Below are positions 27,009 through 37,445 of a stretch of DNA of 64,000 nucleotides, one piece after another (position 1 is the stretch's first letter; the number at the start of each line of letters is the position of its first letter). The notes beneath the pieces are model-generated. The model saw nothing but the letters and a program-made list of their open reading frames with translations. It was not told the origin of the DNA and searched no databases. This DNA comes from Methylovulum psychrotolerans. Lineage in GTDB: Bacteria > Pseudomonadota > Gammaproteobacteria > Methylococcales > Methylomonadaceae. The position numbers and the translations under genes were made by a program. The stretch spans positions 118,956 to 182,955 of the forward strand of contig NZ_PGFZ01000006.1 in the NCBI RefSeq assembly GCF_002923755.1, in the 5' to 3' direction.

Positions 27009-27260
27009 TTAATCAACGATGTAATTAGGCGACACGGTCGACCACTCTTGCATGGCCTGATCGCCGGGACGGTCTACTTTCACTTTGCCACCCTCAGTCG
27101 AGACGACCCAACTGAGCGGAATATAATGGTGCTGACCATTTTCATCTGGCTTCAGCATGATATTGCCTTGCTCCTCCACTTGCTCGACAACGGCAAATTG
27201 ACCGTCTTGGGAGCAAACAACAGGCGTGTCGGGTTTAATCTCGTCAATATTTATCATCAT
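27009..27260 (-). CDS. DUF2171-type small protein
   Basis: An 83-residue protein with the DUF2171 pattern: DEIKPDTPVVCSQDGQFAVVEQVE followed by IMLKPDENGQHHYIPLSWV. Members resemble a PRC-barrel strand set, are cytoplasmic, and are often found in stress-associated loci. AAGGAAAC lies before two consecutive ATGs (27260 and 27257), either of which could serve. Function unknown. Confidence 0.7.
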   Translation of the reverse strand: MMINIDEIKPDTPVVCSQDGQFAVVEQVEEQGNIMLKPDENGQHHYIPLSWVVSTEGGKVKVDRPGDQAMQEWSTVSPNYIVD

Positions 27261-27603
27261 GTTTCCTTGGACATAGTCCGGGCAGTTTGGGTGGCTTATT
27301 TTTAGCGGCTACAGACAATTGCAACGCACGTCATTCGCTATCCCACAACACTTCGTTCTGTATTCTTATTGGGTGAATGGCACTAAAATGGCGCTTGTCG
27401 GCAGTACCAATATACACAACGGGTTAAATGCTATCTGTGCGGCGGCATACATAAAAACGGTTACTCTTAAAAATGGTTACTCTTAGATACTATAGGGGTT
27501 TCGGCGGCTGTTGCCGCCAATGTGCGGCAGCCGTTAATCGGTCTGGCGGTCAGGTAGGTGGCGGCAAGTAAAAAATCCGCCGCCCCTACCGCATCGCCCG
27601 CCC
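27261..27603. other. intergenic region without recognised features
   Basis: No ORF with coding character on either strand. It has two near-direct copies of GGTTACTCTTA (around 27459 and 27474) separated by a few bases, and otherwise nothing that I can name. The leftward DUF2171 promoter should be here. Confidence 0.4.
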
Positions 27604-28425
27604 TTAATTTCTGAGGAAAGCCAGCAAATCGGCATTCAGTTCGTCTTTGTGGGTGTCGGGGAGCCCATGAGGAGCATCGGGATAGATTTTTAACACCGCA
27701 TTTTTAATCAACTGATATGACGCATGTGCCGATGCGTCAATCGGGACCATTTGGTCTTGGTCGCCGTGGATAATCAGCGTTTCCACAGCGAACTTTTTCA
27801 GGTCTTCCCTAAAGTCCGTTTCCGAAAACGCTTTGATACAATCCAGCTCATTTTTCAGGCCACCTTGCATTGCTTGGAACCAAAAGGCGTTCCGTAGGCC
27901 TTTGCTGATTTTCGCCTCCGGCCTGTCGGCCCCGTAAAACTGTTTTGCCAGTTGCCTGAAAAACTGTGCCCGGTCGGCACTGACCCCAGCGCGGATAGCA
28001 TCGAACACTTTCATGGGTATACCGTCAGGATGGTCGGACGTTTTCAGTAACCCTGGCGTGACCGCACCGATCAGAACGACCTTAGTGACCCGCCCGCTAC
28101 CGTGGCGGCCAATGTAGCGGGCCACTTCGCCCCCGCCAGTGGAATGGCCGATTAAGGTGATGGCGTTCAAGTCCAGTTTGGCAATGAGTTCCGCCAAATC
28201 GTCCGCGTAAGTGTCCATATCGTTACCTTGCCAAGGCTGGCTGGAGCGGCCATGGCCGCGCCGGTCATGGGCGATGCAACGGTAACCGTTGGCGGCCAAA
28301 TAAACCATTTGGTTTTCCCAAGCGTCGGAGCTAAGGGGCCAGCCATGGCTAAACACCACAGGCTGCCCTGAGCCCCAATCCTTATAATAAAGTTCTGTAC
28401 CGTCGGTCGTGGTGAATAGGCTCAT
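27604..28425 (-). CDS. alpha/beta hydrolase, non-haem chloroperoxidase-like
   Basis: A 273-residue alpha/beta-hydrolase with the oxyanion motif [14 protein letters not shown], the nucleophile elbow [15 protein letters not shown] (Ser in GHSTGG), the acid in [12 protein letters not shown] and the catalytic His in [12 protein letters not shown]. This is the cofactor-free perhydrolase/esterase group often labelled chloroperoxidase. No export signal. AAGGA precedes ATG. It is the last gene of a three-gene leftward set (24-base gap to the dehydrogenase). The real substrate is unknown, and a detoxifying lactonase or esterase role is possible. Confidence 0.9.
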   Translation of the reverse strand: MSLFTTTDGTELYYKDWGSGQPVVFSHGWPLSSDAWENQMVYLAANGYRCIAHDRRGHGRSSQPWQGNDMDTYADDLAELIAKLDLNAITLIGHSTGGGEVARYIGRHGSGRVTKVVLIGAVTPGLLKTSDHPDGIPMKVFDAIRAGVSADRAQFFRQLAKQFYGADRPEAKISKGLRNAFWFQAMQGGLKNELDCIKAFSETDFREDLKKFAVETLIIHGDQDQMVPIDASAHASYQLIKNAVLKIYPDAPHGLPDTHKDELNADLLAFLRN

Positions 28426-28449
28426 AGTCGTTGTCCTTAGGTTTATGGG

Positions 28450-29784
28450 TTAGTTTGATGGTTTGTGTCCGGTCGGTGGTGTCACCCGCCAGACGGTGTT
28501 GCCGACATCATCGGCGACCAGTAATGCCGCTGTTTTATCCAAGACGATGCCCACCGGTCTGCCAAACGCTTCGCCATCTTCGTTGACAAACCCCGTCAAC
28601 ACGTCTATAGGCACCCCAAACGGCTGGCCGTTTTTAAACGGCACAAAGATAACCCGATAGCCGCTACGCGGCGTACGGTTCCACGAGCCGTGCTGACCGA
28701 TAAAAACGCCATTGTTAAAGGGGGCAGGCCATAAGGCGTTCTTGGCAAACACCAAGCCCAATGAAGCGGTATGTGAGCCCAGCGCGTAATCCGGCACACT
28801 GGCCTTGGCGACCAAATCCGGGCGTTGGGGTTGCACACGTTCATCCCAATGGCGGCCAAAGTAGCTGTAAGGCCAGCCAAAAAAACTCCCGTCCGTGACG
28901 GAAGTCAGATAATCCGGCACCAAATCGCTACCGATTTCATCGCGTTCGTTGACCACTGTCCACAGCGTCCCGTTATCCAGTTCCCAAGCCAAGCCGTTCG
29001 GGTTGCGCAAACCGGAGGAGTAGATATGGTAGTTACCGTTTTTTAACTCCACCTCCCAAATCGCGGCACGTCCCAGTTCGTTGTCTATGCCGTTTTCCCC
29101 CGCATTGCTGTTGGAGCCGATAGTGACATAAAGTCTGGAACCATCCCGGCTGGCCAGCAGGTTTTTCGTCCAATGGTGATTAATGGGGCCGGCAGGCAAG
29201 TCCAGAATTTTAATGCCCGGTTGGGTTATTTGCTGCATACCGTCTTGATAAGAAAACTTCATCAGCGCATTAGTATTGGCAACATAGAAATCGTGGCCGA
29301 TTAACGCCATGCCGAAAGGCGAATTCAGCCCGTTGAGAAACACCGTCCGCGTTTCGGCGATACCGTCACCATTGGTGTCGCGTAATAAGCTGATACGGTT
29401 GGCACTGGGCACACCAGCACCCGCCTTAGCCATGAACTGTGCCGTTACCCAACCTTTGATGCTGTTGCCATCTTCGGGGCGTTGCGGGGCATTGGTCTCG
29501 GCGACCAAAACATCGCCGTTAGGCAAGACATAAAGCCAGCGGGGATGGTCCAGCCCTTGGGCGAAGGCATTTACTGTCATGCCGGAGGCGGCCATAGGTT
29601 GACCGGATGCCGGCCAACCTATGGCGGGGGCAACGTTTATCGTAGGAATGAGGGTCGGATGGGGCGGGGGTAATTGGGGATGGCGGCCAATACCTGCCGA
29701 AAGCGGTAATTGTGCCACGTCGCCACACGCCGCTAACGCCATCACCATAACCGCGAATGCGGTTTGTTGCAGAGACATGGCCAT
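28450..29784 (-). CDS. sorbosone-dehydrogenase-like PQQ-type beta-propeller, lipoprotein
   Basis: A 444-residue protein with a lipoprotein-type signal (MALAACGDV) and the beta-propeller pattern of the L-sorbosone/glucose dehydrogenase superfamily: [76 protein letters not shown]. Relatives oxidise aldoses with PQQ in the periplasm, but many homologues have unknown activity. ATG 29784 is chosen; GTG 29787 and ATG 29778 are alternatives. Ten bases separate it from the Csp gene. In a methylotroph, PQQ is available from methanol dehydrogenase biogenesis. Confidence 0.88.
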   Translation of the reverse strand: MAMSLQQTAFAVMVMALAACGDVAQLPLSAGIGRHPQLPPPHPTLIPTINVAPAIGWPASGQPMAASGMTVNAFAQGLDHPRWLYVLPNGDVLVAETNAPQRPEDGNSIKGWVTAQFMAKAGAGVPSANRISLLRDTNGDGIAETRTVFLNGLNSPFGMALIGHDFYVANTNALMKFSYQDGMQQITQPGIKILDLPAGPINHHWTKNLLASRDGSRLYVTIGSNSNAGENGIDNELGRAAIWEVELKNGNYHIYSSGLRNPNGLAWELDNGTLWTVVNERDEIGSDLVPDYLTSVTDGSFFGWPYSYFGRHWDERVQPQRPDLVAKASVPDYALGSHTASLGLVFAKNALWPAPFNNGVFIGQHGSWNRTPRSGYRVIFVPFKNGQPFGVPIDVLTGFVNEDGEAFGRPVGIVLDKTAALLVADDVGNTVWRVTPPTGHKPSN

Positions 29785-29797
29785 CACCCGGAAACGC

Positions 29798-30148
29798 TTA
29801 ATGCTTCATAGCCGCCATTTGCCGGCAACTTTCGGCGCAGGCCTTGCACGCGTCAACACAGTCGGCCATCCCGCCAATTTTTTCGCAATCCAACGCGCAG
29901 GCGGCGCAAATTTCGGAGCAAACGCCGCATACTTGGCTATGAAATTGTGAGCTGCTGAGCTGGAAATTGGCTGAAGTCTGGCAGATTTCGGCGCAATTCA
30001 TCAGCAAGCGGAAATGTTCCGCCGCCACATGCGGGCCTCCCGCCTCAAGACAATGGTTCATGGCGGTTTGCAGGCAAGTCTTATGGCAATGGCAACAGGC
30101 TGTTATACAGGCTTGCATGGCTTCTACGGAATGGGCAACTGGATTCAT
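29798..30148 (-). CDS. four-helix-bundle copper-storage protein (Csp3/DUF326-like)
   Basis: A 116-residue, Cys-rich, His-containing protein: 16 or so cysteines spaced on helices ([53 protein letters not shown]). This is the pattern of copper-storage proteins whose four-helix bundle is lined with Cys thiolates that bind many Cu(I). No signal peptide is seen, so it is the cytosolic Csp3 type rather than the exported Csp1 of Methylosinus. AAGGA precedes ATG. It heads the operon with the sorbosone-dehydrogenase-like and hydrolase genes. Confidence 0.9.
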   Translation of the reverse strand: MNPVAHSVEAMQACITACCHCHKTCLQTAMNHCLEAGGPHVAAEHFRLLMNCAEICQTSANFQLSSSQFHSQVCGVCSEICAACALDCEKIGGMADCVDACKACAESCRQMAAMKH

Positions 30149-30424
30149 CTGATTTCCTTAGTGGGGTATGGCGACAAGTGCGGCCAAAATAGCGGGCTAT
30201 CCTGACCAAAATAACGCTTATGTGGACGGGCTAAGGCCGCGTTATGACCTTGCGGATACTCTAGCGGCAAAAACTTATCCGGTCGGTACGTTAGCGCACA
30301 ATAAGCGTAAGGATAAAGCAGGCTTATGTGTCATAGCGTACCGATAACACAGCGTTTTGCTGTTACTGTCTAGTGCCATTCCCTGACGGCCACCCTGCCG
30401 CCGCCTAACACCCTTTGGAGCAAT

Positions 30425-32515
30425 ATGATGACCCAAGATACAACCGCCATTCCATCTGCACCAGAAGCAGCCCTCCTGACGATAGGCAACGGCGGCGAGT
30501 GGCACCAGTCTGCCGCCGGACACCCCGCCTTGACCACTAATCAGGGTGTGGTGATTGCCGATAACCAAAACTCCCTAAGAAGCCATCCGCAAGGCCCTAC
30601 CTTGCTGGAAGATTTCATCCTGCGCGAAAAAATCACCCATTTTGACCACGAACGCATTCCCGAACGCATAGTCCATGCGCGGGGTACGGGCGCACACGGC
30701 TTTTTTGAGCTGACCCACTCCCTGGAAAACTATACGACCGCCAAAGTGCTGACCGAAGTCGGCGTACAAACCCCCTTGTTCGCACGCATATCGACCGTGG
30801 CGGGCGGTTCGGGCTCTGCCGATACCCCGCGTGATGTCCGGGGCTTCGCGCTGAAGTTTTATACCAAAGAAGGCAATTGGGATCTGGTCGGCAACAATAT
30901 CCCGGTGTTTTTCATCCAAGATGCCATTAAATTCCCCGACCTTATCCATGCCGTGAAAATGGAGCCTGACCGGGGCTTCCCGCAGGCCGCGTCGGCACAT
31001 GACACCTTCTGGGATTTTATTTCCCTAACGCCAGAAACCATGCACATGGTGATGTGGATTATGTCCGACCGCACGTTGCCGCGCTCGCTACGCATGATAG
31101 AAGGCTTTGGCATCCACAGCTTCCGCTTGCTGAATGCCGCCGGCACAGCGACTTTCGTGAAATTCCATTGGCGGCCTAAATTGGGTCTGCAATCGACGCT
31201 TTGGGATGAGGCGGTTAAAATTGCCGGGGCGGATGCCGATTTTCATCGCCGTGATATGTTCGAAGCCATCAGCGCGGGCGATTTTCCCGAATGGGAGTTT
31301 TCTGTGCAATTGTTCACCGCCGCCCAAGCCGAGGCTTTCCCGTTTGACCATCTGGACGCGACCAAATTAATCCCCGAAGAACTGGTGCCCTTGCAAGTGA
31401 TCGGGCGGTTTGTTTTAAACCGCTGGCCCGACAACTTCTTTGCCGAGACCGAACAGGTGGCGTTCTGCCCGTCCCATGTCGTGCCGGGCATTGATTTTTC
31501 TAACGACCCCTTATTACAAGGCCGTTTGTTTTCGTATCTGGATACGCAGCTGTCCCGTTTGGGTTCGGCCAACTTTCATCAAATACCGATCAATGCCCCA
31601 CAATGCCCGTTCGCCAACCAGCAACGCGACGGCCATGCGCAAATGGCCCAACCGACCGGGCGGGTATCTTACGAACCCAATAGCTTGGCGGCAGATTCGC
31701 CGCGCGAACAAACATACAAGGGCTTTCGCAGCGTGGCGGCGGATGAAGCCGGCAGCAAAGGCCGGATTCGGGCAGAAAGCTTTGCCGACCATTACAGCCA
31801 AGCGCGGCAATTTTATCTCAGCCAAAGCGCCTACGAACAAGCGCATCTGGCCTCCGCGCTGGTGTTTGAACTGTCAAAACTCGACCATCCGCACATCCGT
31901 TCGGCCATTGTCGGCCATTTGCGCCATATCAACGAAAACCTCGCCATCCGCGTCGCTTCCGGCTTAGGCATGGAAGCCTTGCCTAACGCACCCGTGACGG
32001 CTATGCCTGTGCAAACCTTAGCGGCATCACCCGCCTTGCAGCTTATCGGCAAAATGCAGGACACGCTGAAAGGCCGGACTGTCGGCATTTTGCTGGCCGA
32101 CGGCTCGGACGCGGCAGGCATTAAGGCGGTCAAAGAAGGCGTGGCGGCGGCGGGTGCAAAGGTAAAGATAATCGCCCTGACCATTGGCGCGGTGAAACTT
32201 TCTGACGGCGTGATGTTAGCGGTGGACGGCCAATTGGCGGGGACGCCGTCTGTCCTGTTCGACGCTATCGCCATTATCCTCTCCCCAGCCCATGCCGTGC
32301 GTTTAGGTAAAGAAGCCGCCGCCATTGATTTCGTCCGCGATGCTTTCGGCCATCTGAAAGCCATCGTCTTTGATAAGGGCGGGGCAGATTTATTAAAAAC
32401 AGCGGGGATTACCGCCGATGCCGGGGTGATTGCCATTGAAGCCTTGGCGCTGTTCATTGCCGCCGCTAAAACCCGCCAATGGGACCGTGAGGTAAATGTC
32501 AGGACTTTAGCTTAG
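30425..32515 (+). CDS. katE: KatE-type large-subunit (clade 2) catalase
   Basis: A 696-residue monofunctional haem catalase that breaks down H2O2. The distal His lies in [15 protein letters not shown], the substrate-channel and haem residues in [19 protein letters not shown] and FVKFHWRP, the proximal Tyr region in [15 protein letters not shown]. The C-terminal 150 residues ([19 protein letters not shown]) form the flavodoxin/DJ-1-like extra domain that distinguishes HPII-type catalases. TTGGAG precedes the ATG. It is transcribed away from the Csp operon, across a 276-base gap that should hold both promoters. Confidence 0.96.
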   Translation: MMTQDTTAIPSAPEAALLTIGNGGEWHQSAAGHPALTTNQGVVIADNQNSLRSHPQGPTLLEDFILREKITHFDHERIPERIVHARGTGAHGFFELTHSLENYTTAKVLTEVGVQTPLFARISTVAGGSGSADTPRDVRGFALKFYTKEGNWDLVGNNIPVFFIQDAIKFPDLIHAVKMEPDRGFPQAASAHDTFWDFISLTPETMHMVMWIMSDRTLPRSLRMIEGFGIHSFRLLNAAGTATFVKFHWRPKLGLQSTLWDEAVKIAGADADFHRRDMFEAISAGDFPEWEFSVQLFTAAQAEAFPFDHLDATKLIPEELVPLQVIGRFVLNRWPDNFFAETEQVAFCPSHVVPGIDFSNDPLLQGRLFSYLDTQLSRLGSANFHQIPINAPQCPFANQQRDGHAQMAQPTGRVSYEPNSLAADSPREQTYKGFRSVAADEAGSKGRIRAESFADHYSQARQFYLSQSAYEQAHLASALVFELSKLDHPHIRSAIVGHLRHINENLAIRVASGLGMEALPNAPVTAMPVQTLAASPALQLIGKMQDTLKGRTVGILLADGSDAAGIKAVKEGVAAAGAKVKIIALTIGAVKLSDGVMLAVDGQLAGTPSVLFDAIAIILSPAHAVRLGKEAAAIDFVRDAFGHLKAIVFDKGGADLLKTAGITADAGVIAIEALALFIAAAKTRQWDREVNVRTLA

Positions 32516-32603
32516 AATAGGGTTCTTTTGGCAACACGTTTATTGGCATGAAAGCAGCATTATTATGGGTAAGCAGGGGCTTTTGCAAACAGGCGGCCAA
32601 CAG

Positions 32604-33248
32604 ATGCTGAATTGGCACGACTATTTGCAACTGTTGGCCGGGCTGGTTTCCGTGGTTAATCCCATCGGCGTTATCCCGATGTTTATTGCCCTGACCAATG
32701 ACCGCCCGCCAGCAGAAAGACGGCACACCGCTATCACCTGTGCTTTTTCGGTGGCGACGGTATTGGCCATTACGTTAGTGGCAGGTGAGCCGATATTGCA
32801 TTTTTTGGGTATTGGCCTGCCGTCGTTTCGGGTGGCGGGCGGCTTATTGATAATGATGATGGGGTTTTCAATGCTTCATGCCAATAATGACCGCGCCCGC
32901 CATACCCCGGAAGAACAGGCCGAATCGTTCGAAAAAGATTCTATTGCAGTAGTCCCTTTGGCGATTCCCTTATTGAGCGGCCCAGGTGCCATCAGCACGA
33001 TGATTGTCTATGGGCATAGCGGACATTCTTTAGGGCATTTTTTGTTGGTCGGCAGTGTGATTTTATCCGTAGCGGTTTTTGTGCTGCTGACCTTATTGGC
33101 CGCCCCGAAAATTGCCGATGTTATGGGCAGTACGGGCATGAACGTGGTGACGCGGGTGATGGGCTTATTTTTAACGTCCATCGCAGTGGAATTTATCGCT
33201 ACAGGTCTGGGCGAGCTATTTCCGGTTTTGCTAAAAACGGCGACTTGA
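32604..33248 (+). CDS. MarC-family integral membrane protein
   Basis: A 214-residue UPF0056/MarC protein with six hydrophobic helices and the family signature SVVNPIGVIPMFIALTND, plus AIPLLSGPGAISTMIVYG in the second repeat half. Function is unknown, and the E. coli member is not a multidrug transporter as once proposed. ATG 32604 is preferred because MarC proteins begin shortly before the first helix. An ATG at 32565 would add 13 polar residues. Part of a second, decayed marC lies at 44185-44340. Confidence 0.88.
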   Translation: MLNWHDYLQLLAGLVSVVNPIGVIPMFIALTNDRPPAERRHTAITCAFSVATVLAITLVAGEPILHFLGIGLPSFRVAGGLLIMMMGFSMLHANNDRARHTPEEQAESFEKDSIAVVPLAIPLLSGPGAISTMIVYGHSGHSLGHFLLVGSVILSVAVFVLLTLLAAPKIADVMGSTGMNVVTRVMGLFLTSIAVEFIATGLGELFPVLLKTAT

Positions 33249-33444
33249 AAGCTATGTTTTTCTGGTGACGGTAAAGGGGCATTTACGTTAACGTAGTGCC
33301 GAAACCCGGAACCCCGGCGAGTTTCATAAGCGATCAGTGCAGAAAAACGGTATTTACCGCCAAGCCACAAACCCATAAATGATAATATGCCCACCTTACA
33401 CCTAGCAAAAGCTCGGTTAACCTTACGATGGAAGCGTCGCGCAA

Positions 33445-36405
33445 GTGAAAAAAACTCAACCGCCAACCGTTGTGCCGCCAGAAAAAACGCCCCAAATAGC
33501 GGAACAGGCCGCCGCTGCCTTCCCTATTGTCGGCATCGGCGCATCGGCTGGGGGCTTGGAGGCGCTGGAAGAATTTTTCCGCAGCGTCTCCGCCGATAGC
33601 GGCATGGCGTTTGTGCTGGTGCAGCATCTGGACCCCAGCCACCCCAGCCTGCTGACCGAAATACTGCAACGCACCACCACGATGCCAGTGCTGGAAGCCG
33701 AGGATCAAATGACGGTTGCCGCCAATACGGTTTACGTTATCCCGCCAAACCGTGACATGGCGATTTTCCACGGTAAGCTGCAATTGAGCCTACCGGATGA
33801 ACCGCGTGGGCATCGCTTGCCGATTGATGCGTTTTTACGCTCACTGGCCGAAGACCAGCAAGAACAGGCGGTCGGCATCATTTTATCCGGCACTGGTAGC
33901 GACGGCACACAAGGTTTGCGGACTATTTTAGGTGTGGGCGGCATGACCTTGGTACAGAAACCGGAGACGGCAAAATATGACGGGATGCCTGCCAGCGCCA
34001 TCCAAGCGGGTTACGCCAGCCACGTTTTGGCGGTCGGCAAAATGCCGGAAGCCCTGTTAAACAATACCCGCAGCCTGTCCGCTGATATAACAACCCCCTC
34101 CCCGCTGCGGCCAACGGGCTGGATCAATAAGATTCTCCTGCAATTGCGCACCAGCATCGGCCACGATTTTTCCTTATACAAAAAAAGTACCATTGGCCGC
34201 CGCATCGAACGCCGTATGGCGCAACACACTATTGAAGACGCGGACGTGTATGTGCGTTACCTCAAAAATAATCCTGAGGAAGTGCAAGCCCTCTTCAAAG
34301 AACTGCTGATTAATGTCACCAATTTCTTCCGTGACCCTGAGGCGTTTACGGTACTGGAACAGGATATTTTACCGAAACTGTGTTTGGATAAACCGGACAA
34401 TTATGTGTTCCGCGTTTGGGTGGCCGGCTGCGCCACGGGTGAAGAGACCTACTCCATCGCCATCTTATTGCGCGAACTGATGGACAAGTCGCAGCAAGAC
34501 TTTAAGGTGCAAATTTACAGTACCGATCTGGCCGAAGCGGCCATTGCCTTGGCCCGTGCGGGTATTTATCCGCCCACTATCGCCCAAGATGTCAGCCCGG
34601 AACGGCTCCGGCGTTTTTTTATTAAGGAAGACAAAGGCTATCGGGTCAAAAAAGAACTCCGCGACATGGTGGTGTTCGCCCTACAGAATGTGCTGAAAGA
34701 CCCGCCGTTCACCAAACTGGATTTGCTCAGTTGCCGCAATCTGATGATTTATCTGGAAGCGGAACTGCAAAACCGGCTGATTCCGGCCTTTCACTACGCG
34801 CTCAAGCCGGGCGGGGTGCTGTTTTTGTCGCCCTCAGAAAGCATCGGCAACTATACCGATTTATTTTCCGCACTGAACCGCAAATGGAAATTTTATCGTG
34901 CCATCCATTCCCCCACCACTGCCCGTACGGTCATGACCCAAGTGGTGTCCTGGGCCGCAAAAACGGACGACAAGCCCGCCGAGGAAGTTATGCAAAAGCC
35001 TAAGGAAACCAATTTTGCCGAATTGGCCCGCCGGGTGCTGGTACAATATTACGCGCCGGCCTCAATCATCACCGACGGCAACGGCGACCTGCTGTATGTG
35101 CATGGCGACACCGGCAAATACCTACGCCCGGCCCCCGGACAGGCCAGCCTCAATATCATTGAAATGGCCCGCGAAGGTTTGGAGTTGGAACTGCGTACCG
35201 CCCTGCGCGGGGCGGCCAGTGATGGCGTAGCGACCCTGAATAAGGCCTTACAAGTGAAGACCAATGGCGGTTTCAGTGCCGTTAACCTCAGCGTCAGGCC
35301 ATTATCGGGCGCGGAAGCCACGCCAAACTTGCTGCTGGTCAGTTTTCAAGATATTGCCAGCCCGGCAAAACCTGCCCGCAAACGCCGTGCCAAACCTGCC
35401 GAACTGGGGCGCATCGAAGAACTGGAACGCGATCTGGCCTACCTGAAAGAAAACTATCAGGCCAGTCTGGAAGAGCAACAAGCCTCTAATGAAGAGCTTA
35501 AATCGACTAACGAAGAAATGCAATCCACCAATGAGGAATTGCAATCGACTAATGAAGAACTAGAAACCTCAAAAGAAGAATTGCAATCGGTCAACGAAGA
35601 ACTCATCACCGTCAATTCTGAACTGCAAACCAAAATTGAGCAACTGGCGGGTATGCAAAATGACATGAAGAACTTGTTTGACAATACCCATATCGGCACA
35701 GTGTTTTTGGATGCAAAAATGCTGATCCGGCGCTTCACGCGCGAAGCCACCCAGCTTTATAGGTTGGTGGCTTCGGATGTAGGCCGTCCGTTGGCCGACA
35801 TCAAGTCCAATTTCGACGGCGAAGACTTGCTGGCGAACGCGCAACAGGTGCTGGATTGCCTGACACCTTTTGAGCAAGAAGTACACACCCATAATGGCGC
35901 TTGGTTCCTCGTCCGTATCCAGCCTTACCGGACACTGGACAATATCATTGAAGGCGTGGTGCTGACCTTCACCGACATCAGTAAGCGCGTAGCCGCAGAA
36001 ACGGCGGTACAACTGGCTCGTGAGCTGGCGGAAAATGTTGTGGATACGTTGGACAAACCGCTGTTGGTACTGGATAGCCATTTACAAGTCGTGACGGCCA
36101 ACCGCGCTTTTTACCGCTATTTTCATGTGACGCTGGCCGACACCGTGGGGCGCAAAATTTACGATCTGGGCAACCGACAATGGAACATCCCCGCCCTGCG
36201 CGAGTTGTTAGAAATTATCTTACCGCGCGACCAAGCCGTTGAGGGCTATTTGGTAGAACATGATTTTCCGGCGATAGGCCGGCATAAAATCCGCTTGGAT
36301 GCCCGCCGCATTGTCGGCAAAACCAGCGAGCCGTCGTTGATTTTATTGACGGCAGAAGAAATCGATACCGTACCCGTTCCTGAATCCTTGGAGAATAAGG
36401 CATGA
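33445..36405 (+). CDS. CheB-CheR-PAS fusion protein without receiver or kinase
   Basis: A 986-residue cytoplasmic signalling protein starting at GTG. Order: CheB methylesterase domain (Ser in GIGASAGGLEAL, His in VQHLDPSHPS, Asp in LSGTGSDGTQGLR; about 25-210) without the usual receiver; CheR methyltransferase (RRIERRMAQH, SAM site VAGCATGEETYSIAI, DLLSCRNLMIYL; about 225-495); a coiled coil with repeated STNEELQ units (about 656-731); then two PAS domains (about 735-850, 858-975). The catalytic triad is complete. No histidine kinase or chemoreceptor gene is near. The coiled coil plus PAS arrangement is like a membrane-free sensor that modifies receptors elsewhere. Overlaps the next PAS gene (ATGA). 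Confidence 0.93.
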   Translation: MKKTQPPTVVPPEKTPQIAEQAAAAFPIVGIGASAGGLEALEEFFRSVSADSGMAFVLVQHLDPSHPSLLTEILQRTTTMPVLEAEDQMTVAANTVYVIPPNRDMAIFHGKLQLSLPDEPRGHRLPIDAFLRSLAEDQQEQAVGIILSGTGSDGTQGLRTILGVGGMTLVQKPETAKYDGMPASAIQAGYASHVLAVGKMPEALLNNTRSLSADITTPSPLRPTGWINKILLQLRTSIGHDFSLYKKSTIGRRIERRMAQHTIEDADVYVRYLKNNPEEVQALFKELLINVTNFFRDPEAFTVLEQDILPKLCLDKPDNYVFRVWVAGCATGEETYSIAILLRELMDKSQQDFKVQIYSTDLAEAAIALARAGIYPPTIAQDVSPERLRRFFIKEDKGYRVKKELRDMVVFALQNVLKDPPFTKLDLLSCRNLMIYLEAELQNRLIPAFHYALKPGGVLFLSPSESIGNYTDLFSALNRKWKFYRAIHSPTTARTVMTQVVSWAAKTDDKPAEEVMQKPKETNFAELARRVLVQYYAPASIITDGNGDLLYVHGDTGKYLRPAPGQASLNIIEMAREGLELELRTALRGAASDGVATLNKALQVKTNGGFSAVNLSVRPLSGAEATPNLLLVSFQDIASPAKPARKRRAKPAELGRIEELERDLAYLKENYQASLEEQQASNEELKSTNEEMQSTNEELQSTNEELETSKEELQSVNEELITVNSELQTKIEQLAGMQNDMKNLFDNTHIGTVFLDAKMLIRRFTREATQLYRLVASDVGRPLADIKSNFDGEDLLANAQQVLDCLTPFEQEVHTHNGAWFLVRIQPYRTLDNIIEGVVLTFTDISKRVAAETAVQLARELAENVVDTLDKPLLVLDSHLQVVTANRAFYRYFHVTLADTVGRKIYDLGNRQWNIPALRELLEIILPRDQAVEGYLVEHDFPAIGRHKIRLDARRIVGKTSEPSLILLTAEEIDTVPVPESLENKA

Positions 36406-37352
36406 CCAAAAAATATCCGGGGCATGAAGCCCGCCAGACGCTGCGGACAGAAGCCGAAAGGCTGGTGGTCAGCTTATCGCCGGAAGCACTGATCGCCCAA
36501 CCTAACGAAATCCTGCTGCATGAACTGTTAGTCCATAAAATCGAACTGGAAATGCAAAATGAAGAGTTACGCAGGGCCCATACCGCCCTTGAAGAAGCCC
36601 GCGACCATTTTGTCGACCTTTATGAGTTTGCCCCGGTCGGCTATATCACTATTACCCGCGACGGCCTGATGAGTGAAATCAATCTGACCGGAGCTGATTT
36701 GTTAAAAGTTGACCGCACAAAATTGCTGATGCGGCGGTTTTCGCAGTTTGTCGCCGCCCCTGACAAAGACCGCTGGTACCGCCTGTTTTTGAGCCTGATG
36801 ACCACCGCCCCCGCAGACAAACAGGCATTTGACCTGCAAATGCTCCATCCCGATGGTACGGTGTTCTATGCCCATCTCGATTGCCTGCGCCACAACCCCG
36901 CCAATGCCGAGCCAACCTTACGCGTCAACCTAACCGACATCAGTAAAAGCAAGCAAATCGAGCAAGAGTTGCGAATTGCCGCAACGGCTTTTGAATCGCA
37001 AGAAGGCATTTGGGTCACTGATACGGACTGGGTGATTTTAAAAGTGAACCTAGCCTTCACCCACATTACCGGTTTTAGCGCTGCCGAAGCCTTGGGCCAA
37101 ACCCCTAACCTATTGCGGTCAGAGCGGCACGATCAGGGCTTTTATGCCGCCTTGTGGCATACCGTCAACACCACGGGGGCTTGGCAAGGCGAAATATGGA
37201 ACCGGCGCAAAAACGGTGAGGATTATCCGGCCTGGACCAGCATCACGGCGGTATACGGCGACGATGGCGCAGTCATCTATTATGTCGGTATGCAAAGTGA
37301 CATAAGCCAACAAAAAACCGCCGCCGCCCCTATTGAACAGGGGCTTTCCTGA
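36402..37352 (+). CDS. double-PAS protein, output domain absent
   Basis: A 316-residue protein: N-terminal helical region (LLHELLVHKIELEMQNEELRR) typical of proteins that follow CheB-CheR fusions, PAS 1 (about 65-185; LYEFAPVGYITITRDG) and PAS-PAC 2 (about 195-308; GIWVTDTDWVILKVN, ITGFSAAEALGQTPNLL, EIWNRRKNGEDYPAW). It stops right after PAS 2 without kinase, GGDEF or EAL domain, so it may have lost an output domain or work by binding the overlapping CheB-CheR product. The last third of the gene is duplicated at 43437-43796. Confidence 0.85.
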   Translation: MTKKYPGHEARQTLRTEAERLVVSLSPEALIAQPNEILLHELLVHKIELEMQNEELRRAHTALEEARDHFVDLYEFAPVGYITITRDGLMSEINLTGADLLKVDRTKLLMRRFSQFVAAPDKDRWYRLFLSLMTTAPADKQAFDLQMLHPDGTVFYAHLDCLRHNPANAEPTLRVNLTDISKSKQIEQELRIAATAFESQEGIWVTDTDWVILKVNLAFTHITGFSAAEALGQTPNLLRSERHDQGFYAALWHTVNTTGAWQGEIWNRRKNGEDYPAWTSITAVYGDDGAVIYYVGMQSDISQQKTAAAPIEQGLS

Positions 37353-37397
37353 CAGCCAAAGGCAAACCAAAAAGTGTAACAACTTGTTACACTTTTT
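36993..37397 (+). repeat. 405-base direct duplication, left copy
   Basis: Runs from within PAS 2 of the double-PAS gene through its stop to the end of the palindrome. It matches 43437-43841 base for base in length with no gaps and, by my count, about 17 mismatches, most of them in the first half. The two copies bracket the Rhs island in direct orientation. Confidence 0.92.
37369..37397. terminator. 29-base perfect palindrome, copy A
   Basis: Arms AAAAAGTGTAACAA and TTGTTACACTTTTT around a central C. As RNA it is an A-tailed, T-tailed hairpin suitable as a bidirectional terminator between the PAS gene (+) and the Rhs-island genes (-). Two further identical copies are at 43813-43841 and 49058-49086, the third beside parAB, so a protein-binding role is also possible. 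Confidence 0.85.
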
Positions 37398-37445
37398 GCT
37401 GGGACAGCCAAGTAGCCGGGTAGATACGCTGTACCCTATCGGGCT

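Noticed and set aside
32565-32603. Longer start for the marC gene
   Set aside because: It adds 13 polar residues before the first helix, which MarC proteins do not have. Not excluded, only less likely.
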